From positions 1 through 9,332 of the forward strand of contig JAITDQ010000154.1 in assembly GCA_031282485.1 (NCBI GenBank): a DNA stretch of 9,332 nt, in the 5' to 3' direction. A model generated the notes under the pieces. It worked only from the letters and a program-made list of their open reading frames with translations, did not search any database and was not told where the DNA came from. The translations under genes were made by a program, and so were the position numbers. The number at the start of each line of letters is the position of its first letter. Position 1 is the stretch's first letter. Shown piece after piece: positions 1-7,370 of this stretch. The DNA is from Tannerella sp. (GTDB lineage: Bacteria > Bacteroidota > Bacteroidia > Bacteroidales > Tannerellaceae).

Positions 1-326
1 GGCAAAGCGGACAGTTCAAAGCATTCTGTTCCGCCAGCAGTTCCTTTTCCACCCATGCGATTTGCGCATCAATGAGTTCGGTGGCTTTGTACAGATAAAC
101 CGCCGCATTTTTTTCCCGACACTTCCGGCAGGGTCGCAAGTTCAACGCGGGTATATACAAGCGCGTCATGGTACGCTGCCTTATCGGAAAAGGCGGTTCT
201 ACTCCGAAATACGGATTCGACAAATTCGTCGTAGCCGTTTTTCAATACTTTGGCATCCCTGTCGATGCCCTTTTGTGAAGCGTCCTGCAATGCGAGGAAT
301 AACTTCGTTGGAATAAATCTTTTCAT
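1..326 (-). CDS. Unrecognised protein, N-terminal part, frameshifted and cut by the left window edge
   Basis: I do not recognise this protein. From the ATG at 326 the frame reads MKRFIPTKLFLALQDASQ and continues as a soluble, helical, charged protein with no signal peptide or membrane segment. After residue ~72 (SGK) the frame passes through a run of seven A on the minus strand (108-114), reads an unlikely Gly/Ser/His-rich tail and stops at 69. With one A fewer the reading becomes SGKNAAVYLYKATELIDAQI and stays open to the window edge, ending in a CPLC pair that could be half of a zinc site. The second frame looks far more protein-like, so I infer one gene of at least ~108 residues with a +1 base indel. 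It lies in the same direction as the efflux operon, 209 nt beyond the permease stop, and may belong to the mobile element rather than the pump. No promoter was convincing upstream. The extra base may be a sequencing error or a real lesion. Confidence 0.5.
108..114 (-). other. Homopolymer frameshift site in the left-edge gene
   Basis: This is a run of seven T on the plus strand (seven A in the coding sense). The frame on the upstream side ends 13 codons later, while the frame reached by removing one A is open for the remaining 36 codons to the window edge and has normal amino-acid composition. The lesion is equivalent to +1 base (or -2). Confidence 0.5.
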
Positions 327-463
327 CTTGTTTAATATTTATAATTCAAAACAGAAACGACGGGGTTTATCCTCTGTTTTTCAGAAAAATCCGTTCCCTC
401 TTCATCCCTGAAATATTTTTTATCTGTTATATTCACATTCTTTTTTTGAGTTTGAGGCAGGAC

Positions 464-505
464 AAAATAAAAGCCTTATGGATTTTTGTCATAAAGTCTT
501 ATTTT
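464..505 (-). terminator. Possible intrinsic terminator of the efflux operon
   Basis: An imperfect inverted repeat lies about 30 nt past the permease stop codon. Outer arms AAAATAA (464-470) and TTATTTT (499-505) pair perfectly. Inner arms TTATG (476-480) and CATAA (490-494) also pair, separated from the outer stem by a small internal loop and closing a 9-nt loop. In the minus-strand transcript the 3' arm ends in UUUUAUUUU. The stem is AT-rich and its U tract is part of the stem, so it is weaker than a classic terminator. It could also end a transcript coming the other way. Confidence 0.35.
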
Positions 506-535
506 ACGGTAACATGTCACTGCATTTTCCTTATT

Positions 536-3500
536 TTATTCTTCAAGACAGGTTTCTGTTTTTTGCATCCATCCAAGGTTTGTCATCATTTTGTCCATAC
601 CATAATATACCAGCGGCACAATCACCAGCGTCAGGAACATCGAGCTGATTAGTCCGCCGATAATCACCCATGCTATGCCGTTTTTCCATTCCGCGCCTGC
701 GCCCTGCGCCAGAGCGATGGGCAGCATTCCGACAACCATTGCCAGTGTGGTCATCACTATCGGGCGGAAACGTTTACGGGTAGCTTCGAGCAGAGCGTTT
801 TTCAATTCCATTCCTTCCGCTTTCATTTGATTGGTGAAGTCGACGACGAGGATGGCATTTTTCGCCACCAGCCCGATGAGTACAAGCAGCCCCAGCATGG
901 TGAACAGGTTGAGGGTTTCCCCGGTCAGCGCCATTGCCAAAAATGCCCCGATAATTGCCAATGGGATGGAAAAGAGAACGACAAAGGGATAGACGTAACT
1001 GTTATAGAGCAAGACCATTATCAGGTAAACCAACAACAGAGAGATGACGATTGCCGTCATTATCGTCCCGAAAGCGTCATCCTGACCTTCCAGTTCACCG
1101 CCATGCTCAACAAGGATAGTTTCGGGCAGATTCATGCCGGCTATTATCCGGTCGATGTCGGCGCCAATTTCGCCGGTAGAACGTCCACCGGCCATGGAAC
1201 CGACCGTGATGGAAGGTGCACGGTTACGCCGTTCCAGAATGGTTGCGCTTTCGTGTTCTTCGACGACGGCGAACTGTTTCAGTCTGACTGTTTGTCCCGA
1301 AGCATTGGGCAGCGGGAAATTTTCAACATCCTCGATACTTTTCCGGTCGAAGCCGTCGAGACGGATATTCATCGCGTATTCATATTGTCCATCGCGAAAT
1401 TTACCGTCGGTATTGCCGCTAAAGGCATTGTTGAGGGACATACCGAGGTCGGTGACGGAGATTCCCAGACTTGCCATTTTCTCGCGGTCGGGAATAACCG
1501 TGATTTCGGGATTTTGCCCTTCAACAAAGATTTTGGGGTCCATTACGCCTTTGACTGACGACATCTTTTCGAGTAGCCGGCTGGCAACGTCCATTACTTC
1601 ATCCATATCGTTGCCCGAAATAAAGTATTGTATGGGGGCTTCGTCGATATTGCCCATTATATCGGTCAGGGCAATCCGTATTTTAACGCCCGGAACGGAC
1701 TTTTGCAGGGCAATCTTCATTTCGTTGGCCAACCGTCGGTCGGTAACCGTTCGCCATTCGTGCGGAATCATCTTGACGCGCAGTTCGGCCAGATGCGCCC
1801 GCGGTTGTCCGTTTTCCTCCGCGCCGACGGTGGTAAATACGGTTTCGACCGCGGGATTGCTCCGGATAATTTCTTCCGCATGGCGGGACACTTCGTTGGT
1901 TTGCTCGATAGTGGCGTCGCGGGACAGTTCAATGTAGGCAACAAATTGCCCCTGGTCGCCGCTTGGTGCCGTTTCACTGCCGATGAAACCGAACGGTATC
2001 AGGCTCACCGAGCCGGCAAGCAGGACGAGGACAACGGCAAATACCGGTAGTTTGTGCGAAAATGACCAACTTAACAGGCGAGAAAAGGCATCGGCGACGG
2101 TGGCGATTGAACAGTCGAACGCATGAACGGTTTTACCGACGAAACCGCTTGAGGTAATCTTTCCCATTTTTCCGAAACGGGAGTAAAGCAGGGGAACGAC
2201 AGTAAACGATACCAGCAGGCTGAACAGCGTTGCCACGGCGACGGTGAGTGCAAATTGGCGAAATATGTTCGATATGAAGCCTTGCGTCAACGAAATGGGA
2301 ACGAATACGACCACCAGCACCATGGTAATAGAAACAATGGTCGGGCCTATTTCCCGCAGTCCATTATATGCCGCCTGTACGCGCGTTTTCCCCGTTTCCA
2401 TGTTGCGGTGGATGTTCTCTATCACCACGATGGCGTCGTCCACCAAAATCCCGACCACGAGAGTCAGGGCGAGCAAAGACATCAAATTGAGGGAAAATCC
2501 GAACATATACATGAAAATAAATGTTGGAACAAGCGACAGCGGAATGGCAATACTCACGAAAAGGGCATTCCGGAGATTGTGCAGAAACAGCAGCATCGTG
2601 AGCGCTACGAGAATGATAGCGAAAAATAAATCTCTGATGACCGAATCGGCGGCTTCCTGCGTAAATTCGGCATTATCGACGCTGGTTATAAATTGCAATC
2701 CCTGGCTGTTGTACTGTTTTTCTGCCTGTTGCAGCGTTTTCGATACGGCTTTGGATATCTCCACTGTATTGGCGTCGGACGATTTTTGTATCGAAATACC
2801 GATTGAAGGGATGCCGTTTACGCGGCAGAGTGTCGTTGCATCCCTGTACGTATCGGAGACTTCGGCGACGTCTTTCACTTTCACGTTTGTCCCGTCGGGC
2901 AAATATCTAAGCACAAGGTTTTCAATATCTGCCATCGTTTGGTATTTGCTTTGCATGCGAATCAGAATCTGCTCGCTGTCATTTTTGATTTTTCCTGTTG
3001 GGAAATCAAGGTTGGAAGCCAGCAGCGTTTGGCTGACCTCAAGAATAGACAGGCCGTAAGCGCTCATCCGTTCGCTGTTGAGGTTGATTTGGATTTCGCG
3101 CTCCTGTCCGCCGGTCAAACCCACGTTTCCAACGCCAGGGATACGCTCCAGCATGGGCTTTATTTCCTTGTCTATCAGGTCGAAAAAACTGTTTCGTCCA
3201 TGATTGCCGATGCGCCGATGCTCATAATCGGGAGGTCGCTCATCCTGAAATCGCTCAATGCAGGTTCTTCCGTTTCGTCCGGTAAACTGCCACGGATGGC
3301 ATTGATTTTACGCTGTGCATTTTGAAGGGATAAATCAACATTCGAACCGCTTTTCAACTTCACTGTTACCAGCGAATAATTTTCCATCGAAACAGAGGTG
3401 ATGCCATCCATTCCTTCGAGCGAAGACAGCGCATTTTCGATTTCCTTCGTTACGGAATTTTCGACCTCCGAAGCTCCCGCGCCCGGATAAACCGTGCCGA

Positions 3501-3639
3501 CAGAAATAACATCCGCCTGAAATTCGGGAAACAGTTCCAGATTGAGGCTGCGGTAGGTGTACAAACCAAAGAATATTAATACCGTAAACAGTACGACAAC
3601 TACGGTAGGGCGAGTGATTGAGAGTTTGATGAAATTCAT
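536..3639 (-). CDS. RND multidrug-type efflux permease (AcrB/HAE1 family), interrupted by one frameshift
   Basis: This is the inner-membrane, proton-driven pump of a tripartite exporter. The ATG at 3639 begins MNFIKLSITRPTVVVVLFTV, the typical RND amphipathic helix plus TM1, and overlaps the adaptor stop as ATGA, implying translational coupling. The first frame stops at 3175 after 154 residues; the remainder reads from the next frame to the stop at 536. Adding one T to the six-T run (3183-3188) joins them as ETVFFDLIDKEIKPML, giving 1034 residues, a normal length for the family. In the restored protein the TM4 proton-relay pair is D401-D402 (motif VGILVDDAIVVIEN) and the TM10 lysine is K927 (motif GLVAKNAILVVDF), matching AcrB D407/D408 and K940. 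Both porter halves and TM blocks are present, with TM segments again near the C-terminus. If the indel is real, no functional pump is expected, because the longer fragment lacks TM1 and its first Met (3154) has no evident start context. If it is a read error, the gene is intact. Family assignment is firm; the substrate is unknown. Confidence 0.93.
3183..3188 (-). other. Homopolymer frameshift site splitting the RND permease
   Basis: This is a run of six A on the plus strand (six T in the coding sense). Upstream frame reads ETVFST then stop; the downstream frame reads FDLIDKEIKPMLERIPGVG, the expected continuation of the periplasmic porter domain. One missing T accounts for everything, because no other stop or gap is needed to recover a full-length protein. 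Confidence 0.85.
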
Positions 3640-4703
3640 TTTTGTTGCGATTTTATGATTGATACTTCCGAACCTTCTTTCAAATTAATCTGCCCGCTGA
3701 CTACAACGTCGTCGTCCGCAGAAATACCCTGCGTGATTTCCGCCTCTTCATGATTGACCTTCCCCAGTTGCACGGATACCTTGCACACCCGGCTGTCGCG
3801 TACGACGAACACATACGGGTCTTTCATCCCTCCGGCAAAGGCTTTGCGGTTGATAACAATCGCCTTTTCTCCGCTTTCGTTCGTGTTGAACGTGGCGGTA
3901 GCATACATTCCCGGTTTTAATTCGACGTGGCGGTCAAGTTTCAATTCGACGGCGTAACTGTACGTGTCATTTCCTTTAGGCGCAATCACTTCGATGGCTC
4001 CCGTAAATGTTTTTCCGGGGTATATATCCGAAGTAATCAGGGCTTTGTCACCTTTGTGCAATTTCAGAATTTCATTTTCCGTTACGCGGATTTTCATTTT
4101 CAGGACTTTGTCGTCCACAATATCGGCGACCGGGCTTCCGACGGTCAACAGTGTTCCTTCCTCGAAATAATCTTTGTCGATAACTCCCGCTGCCGGCGAC
4201 ACAATCGTCGTATTTGCCAGTTGCTCTTTCAGTTCGGAAATGCGGCTTTCGGTGCTTCGCAGGGTAATTTGAGTTTCTTCCAGTTCGCGAACGGTTACAG
4301 CACCGGCGGAGGCAAGTTTTTGGAAACGTTCCACGTCTTTTTGCGCTTTGGCAAGGTCTGTCTCGGCAATGCGAAGGTTTTCGCGAATTACGCCGTTTTC
4401 CAACCGGGCAATGACCGTTCCTTTATTTACCGCATCGCCCGCTTTTTTGTATTTTTTCAATACGACGGCGGAAGCTTGCGACAAAACGGTTACTTCGTTA
4501 CCCGGAACGATTTGTCCATTTACGCCAAACCGCCGGTCTATTCTCGCGTATCGCGGTTTTTCTACTGTTACCGGAACGACCGTATTCACGACTAACGACT
4601 GTTCGGCGTTCCTGTCGATTGTGTGCTTGTTTGCGCTGAGCTTCCACGCGATTAAGCCCGCAATGGCTATCGCAATTACAATGGATATTACTTTTGTCTT
4701 CAT
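3636..4703 (-). CDS. Periplasmic adaptor (membrane fusion protein) of an RND efflux system
   Basis: This adaptor links the inner-membrane RND pump to the outer-membrane channel. The 355 residues are of usual length. Residues ~4-21 form one hydrophobic N-terminal segment with no lipobox cysteine, so it is probably membrane-anchored rather than a lipoprotein. Then come a lipoyl/barrel-sandwich half (~70-105, with KAGDAVNKGTVIARLENG), a helical hairpin (~106-165, rich in Lys/Glu heptad-like pattern), the second lipoyl half (~166-198, IVSPAAGVIDKDYFEEGTLL), a beta-barrel (~199-275) and a membrane-proximal domain (~280-350). The start ATG at 4703 lies 18 nt after the stop of the channel gene in an A/T-rich spacer, and its TGA overlaps the permease ATG. 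This adaptor-permease order and overlap mean the three proteins are made together. Substrate is not deducible from the adaptor. Confidence 0.93.
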   Translation of the reverse strand: MKTKVISIVIAIAIAGLIAWKLSANKHTIDRNAEQSLVVNTVVPVTVEKPRYARIDRRFGVNGQIVPGNEVTVLSQASAVVLKKYKKAGDAVNKGTVIARLENGVIRENLRIAETDLAKAQKDVERFQKLASAGAVTVRELEETQITLRSTESRISELKEQLANTTIVSPAAGVIDKDYFEEGTLLTVGSPVADIVDDKVLKMKIRVTENEILKLHKGDKALITSDIYPGKTFTGAIEVIAPKGNDTYSYAVELKLDRHVELKPGMYATATFNTNESGEKAIVINRKAFAGGMKDPYVFVVRDSRVCKVSVQLGKVNHEEAEITQGISADDDVVVSGQINLKEGSEVSIIKSQQK

Positions 4704-4721
4704 ATTATTCTTACTTAATTT

Positions 4722-6047
4722 TTATTTTTTAATTATTAATTCCTCAAGTCTTCCGGTTGCTTTCAGTAAATCGACTTCCGCTTTCCGGTAACGTATCGTT
4801 TCGGACGTACAGGTTGTTTTTGCTTCATGCAGGGCGTTTTCCGTTTCCAGCAAATCGGTAAGGCTTGCCAGTCCTTCGCTGTAGAGCATGGTTGTTTGGG
4901 CATACACTTTTTCGGCCAATTGCAGGTTTTCGTTTTGTGCATGTATTGATTTGTAAGTTGTTCTCAACTGCTCCATCGCATTTTGATAATTTGCGGAAAT
5001 CGTCCGGTTTGTTTCCGTCAAATCCGTTTCCAGACGCTGCATCTGTATTCTTTTCTGCCGGAGTTGACTGCGCTTGCCGAAGCCATCGAAAACAGGAACA
5101 GAAAGTTTGACGCCAGCCAGAAACGAATTGAACCAAGGCTCTTTTGCCAGATGCAAATTCTCTGCCTGAAACTGATAGCCTCCCGATGCAACGGCAGAAA
5201 GCGTCGGCAGGTATCCGGCTTTAATCTGCCGGATTTCAAGGGCGAGCATATCTTTTTGTTTGTTCAGGATGTCCAATTCGATGTTGTTTTGCGGGATTTG
5301 CGGGGCGACCGCAAGGGTCGCTCCTACGATTGCATCGTCCAATTCAATCGGTTCGTTTACCGACATTCCGATTAGAATCTGCAAATACCGCTTTTGTTGG
5401 GCGACAGTATTACGTATATTCTCGCCATTTATGCGCAGGGTTGTCATATTGACTTTCAGCCTGTTCAAATCCGTTTCGCGGACAAGGCCTTCTTCCACGC
5501 GCTGCTTCATGAGCAAATACAGGGAATCCTGTTTGGCAAGTATATACGCGAGATGTTCCAATTCCTGCACACTGTTCAGAATATCGTAATAGGCGTAACT
5601 GACGTTGAAAATTATTTCTTCTTTCGTCATCGCGGCACGGAGCCGTTGCAGTTCAACGTTAGTCTTCGCTATCTGGATTCCGGTAAAGAGCGTCGGCGAG
5701 AATATCGTCTGCTCAAGGCTTGCCGAAACGTCGAGGACATATTTCGTTCCCATTGCAACGGCGACATTCTCGCCGGGCATGCCTATTATTTCGCCGGGCA
5801 GCATCATTTTTGCAAGCACCACATTGTCGTCCAAACCGCCGCTTGCGTTGATTTGCGGCAAGACGCCCGACTGCGTTTCCTGTTTTTGATATTCAGCCTC
5901 TTTTATTTCGAGGCTTGCCCGACGAAGGGCGTAACTGTTGTTTAGCGCAAAGTCGAGACATTGCTGCAAGGTGTACTTCTGCGCTTCGCCCCGGTTGGAA
6001 TACAGCAGGAATACTGATAGAATCATTACTGAAATTTTCTTTACCAT
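4722..6047 (-). CDS. TolC-family outer membrane efflux channel
   Basis: This is the outer-membrane exit duct of the tripartite pump. The protein has 441 residues, normal for the family. Residues 1-23 look like a Sec signal peptide (basic start, hydrophobic core, cleavage likely after GEAQ or nearby) and there is no lipobox cysteine. The mature part opens with YTLQQCLDFALNNSYALRRA, the usual first-helix signature of OEP domains, followed by two long helical repeats (about 25-220 and 235-440) separated by short strand-forming segments. The later KTTCTSETIRYRKAEVDLLKATG stretch, split by no gaps, matches the C-terminal helix of the family. It is the first gene of the operon, read from a promoter in the divergent region. 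Placing the channel gene first rather than last is common in Bacteroidota RND operons. The start ATG at 6047 is preceded by an A-rich leader (AGAAAGAAAA) rather than a clear Shine-Dalgarno sequence, usual for this phylum. Confidence 0.93.
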   Translation of the reverse strand: MVKKISVMILSVFLLYSNRGEAQKYTLQQCLDFALNNSYALRRASLEIKEAEYQKQETQSGVLPQINASGGLDDNVVLAKMMLPGEIIGMPGENVAVAMGTKYVLDVSASLEQTIFSPTLFTGIQIAKTNVELQRLRAAMTKEEIIFNVSYAYYDILNSVQELEHLAYILAKQDSLYLLMKQRVEEGLVRETDLNRLKVNMTTLRINGENIRNTVAQQKRYLQILIGMSVNEPIELDDAIVGATLAVAPQIPQNNIELDILNKQKDMLALEIRQIKAGYLPTLSAVASGGYQFQAENLHLAKEPWFNSFLAGVKLSVPVFDGFGKRSQLRQKRIQMQRLETDLTETNRTISANYQNAMEQLRTTYKSIHAQNENLQLAEKVYAQTTMLYSEGLASLTDLLETENALHEAKTTCTSETIRYRKAEVDLLKATGRLEELIIKK

Positions 6048-6096
6048 TTTTCTTTCTATTTTTAATTAAGCCGTTTTTTTAAATTAAAATCGAGTG

Positions 6097-6128
6097 CAAA
6101 GTTGCGGCGATTCGTACGGCGCTGAAAA
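6097..6128 (-). promoter_or_regulatory. Probable promoter of the efflux operon (weak Bacteroides-type)
   Basis: On the minus strand a -7-like CAACTTTG (6104-6097) lies 20 nt after TTTT (6128-6125). Compared with the Bacteroides consensus TTTG / TAnnTTTG, it has one mismatch in each element, while the spacer is the same 20 nt as in the divergent kinase promoter, and both share TTTGCA at the -7 box. The expected start point is near 6090, giving a leader of roughly 43 nt before the channel ATG. The departures from consensus suit a promoter that needs an activator. Confidence 0.5.
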
Positions 6129-6143
6129 TTTATTCAACGAAAG

Positions 6144-6154
6144 CGGCGGTTTGG
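6144..6154 (+). repeat. Copy 1 of an 11-bp regulatory repeat (pump side)
   Basis: CGGCGGTTTGG occurs here and again, exactly, at 6234-6244, 90 bp away and in the same orientation. Both copies are preceded by GAAA-type sequence. This copy lies about 16 nt upstream of the pump promoter -33 element. I infer a regulator half-site. It also forms the left arm of an inverted repeat GGTTTG (6148-6153) / CAAACC (6161-6166) with a 7-nt spacer. Confidence 0.5.
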
Positions 6155-6218
6155 ATATATCAAACCTGATGTGTGGCTCATAATGCCCAACAAAATGGCC
6201 TATAGGGGAAAAATGGGA

Positions 6219-6249
6219 GTTGGTAGAATGAAACGGCGGTTTGGTAGAA
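6219..6249 (+). promoter_or_regulatory. Candidate LytTR operator: direct repeat with 21-bp period
   Basis: TTGGTAGAA occurs at 6220-6228 and again, exactly, at 6241-6249, with a 12-bp spacer. LytTR-type regulators typically bind two ~9-bp direct repeats spaced by 12-13 bp, which is two helical turns. The downstream copy is embedded in the second CGGCGGTTTGG repeat and ends only 5 nt before the -33 element of the kinase promoter. Inference: the response regulator encoded just downstream binds here and autoregulates its own operon. Confidence 0.55.
6234..6244 (+). repeat. Copy 2 of the 11-bp regulatory repeat (kinase side)
   Basis: This is the exact second copy of CGGCGGTTTGG from 6144-6154. 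It ends 10 nt before the kinase promoter -33 box and overlaps the downstream half of the 21-bp-spaced direct repeat. Confidence 0.5.
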
Positions 6250-6254
6250 ATATT

Positions 6255-6286
6255 TTTGAGGAAATATATCATATTTCATACCTTTG
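6255..6286 (+). promoter_or_regulatory. Probable promoter of the kinase/regulator operon (Bacteroides-type)
   Basis: TTTG (6255-6258), a 20-nt spacer, then TACCTTTG (6279-6286) match the Bacteroidota -33/-7 consensus perfectly. Transcription should begin near 6293, about 14 nt before the ATG at 6307, leaving no room for a Shine-Dalgarno and fixing the kinase start at 6307. Confidence 0.7.
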
Positions 6287-6306
6287 CACCTGTAAATAAC
6301 AACAGT

Positions 6307-7368
6307 ATGGCAAAGAAAACAAACAATCTGGTAAGGAAATTTCTTCTCTCGAACAGAAACCTGTTCTTTTTGGTATTGGCAGGCGTCTATATCATGATAT
6401 TTGTCGAAACCTCCGGATACGGGCTTGTTGCGGCGTTTATGTTTCCGCTTCTGTTCATTATGGTGATTTGCGGCACAACGACAATGACGCTCAAGGTGCT
6501 TGTCCCCAAACTGTTGATTAACCAGAAGGACAAACGCTATATTTTTTATTACCTGCTTTGCTCGCTTACTTTTTCAGGTATTTTCACTTACGGTTGCATA
6601 TGTATGGAAAATTGGCTATGCAACTTGTTTGACATTACAATCGTCCATCACGAAAATGAAGATGAATCTGAAATGAAATATTCTGGCGTGATATGGTTTA
6701 CCTATTTTATTTGCAATGTGATTGCTTTCAGACGGAAAATGCAGGAAGATTCGAGGCGGAACGAAATTTTATCCGTCGAAAAAAAAGAGATGGAAATGAA
6801 AGCCCTTAAATCGCAGATAAATACCCGCTTCCTGCACAATGCCCTGAACAACATTTATTCCATGATTTATTTTGAAAATAAGGACGAGGCAGCCAGATAC
6901 GTCATGAAACTGTCGCAAATGCTGCGCTACGTGCTGGACGACTGCGAAGCCGGACAGGTTCCGATGGAAAAGGAAATAGCATACATCGAAAACTACATTG
7001 ACTTTCAGAAAGCGCGGTTCGACACAGACAAGGATATCCGCTTCAGCAGCATACAGCGTTCGACCGGAGCGATTTCCCTGCCTCCGATGATTTTTCAACC
7101 TCTGATAGAAAATTGTTTCAAATATTGCCCTTTAGATAACGCGGGCAGTTACGTTCATATCAATTTGGAAGCCGATGACCGCCAAATACGCTTCACCGGC
7201 GAGAATACACAACATAAAATCGAGCCGTTGCCGGACAAAAAACGCGACGGTATCGGCCTCAAAAATCTGGACAGACGCCTGCATATTTTGTATCGCGGGA
7301 ATTATGAACTGAATATCCATGACAAAGAGGATGTGTTTCGAGTTGAACTGATAATAAATCTTTCGTAA
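6307..7368 (+). CDS. LytS-type (His_kinase family) membrane sensor kinase with an altered phosphoacceptor motif
   Basis: This is a sensor partner for the response regulator that follows 2 nt later. I chose the ATG at 6307 (353 residues), because a promoter occupies the upstream open frame. Four membrane segments are visible at about 18-33, 38-57, 78-96 and 126-141. The predicted outside loop (~97-125) holds C97, C99, C105, H114-H115 and a cluster of Glu/Asp. A linker helix (~142-166) leads to the His_kinase domain. Where the family has NPHFLFN, this protein reads N172-T-R174-F-L-H177-N, so the conserved phosphoacceptor His is Arg and a His sits three residues later. The ATPase part has an N box with PLIENCFKY (N269) and a glycine box with DGIGLKN (G315, G317), so nucleotide binding may be kept. 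Family assignment is secure; activity as an autokinase is doubtful. It could work through H177, act as a phosphatase, or sense and signal by other means. Confidence 0.9.
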   Translation: MAKKTNNLVRKFLLSNRNLFFLVLAGVYIMIFVETSGYGLVAAFMFPLLFIMVICGTTTMTLKVLVPKLLINQKDKRYIFYYLLCSLTFSGIFTYGCICMENWLCNLFDITIVHHENEDESEMKYSGVIWFTYFICNVIAFRRKMQEDSRRNEILSVEKKEMEMKALKSQINTRFLHNALNNIYSMIYFENKDEAARYVMKLSQMLRYVLDDCEAGQVPMEKEIAYIENYIDFQKARFDTDKDIRFSSIQRSTGAISLPPMIFQPLIENCFKYCPLDNAGSYVHINLEADDRQIRFTGENTQHKIEPLPDKKRDGIGLKNLDRRLHILYRGNYELNIHDKEDVFRVELIINLS

Positions 7369-7370
7369 TT

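Noticed and set aside
827..3059. Long plus-strand open frames opposite the permease (for example 827-1558, 1134-1937, 2244-3059)
   Set aside because: They are antisense to a firmly identified RND gene, have unnatural composition, and show no family motif. They are shadows of the coding strand.
536..3154. The 872-residue frame starting at 3154 as a separate permease gene
   Set aside because: It lacks TM1 and the first part of the porter domain, which are encoded in the neighbouring frame. It is the downstream part of one frameshifted gene.
3175..3195. Programmed -1 frameshift at the six-T run in the permease
   Set aside because: The run could allow slippage, but I see no tandem slippery heptamer in frame and no clear downstream stimulatory hairpin; RND permeases are not known to use this. 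Indel is simpler.
6084..6272. Minus-strand 62-codon open frame in the divergent region
   Set aside because: It spans both promoters and the repeats and has no recognisable protein character.
6241..6306. Upstream TTG start for the sensor kinase adding 22 residues
   Set aside because: The extra codons cover the -33 and -7 elements and operator-like repeat, and the transcript would begin after that TTG.
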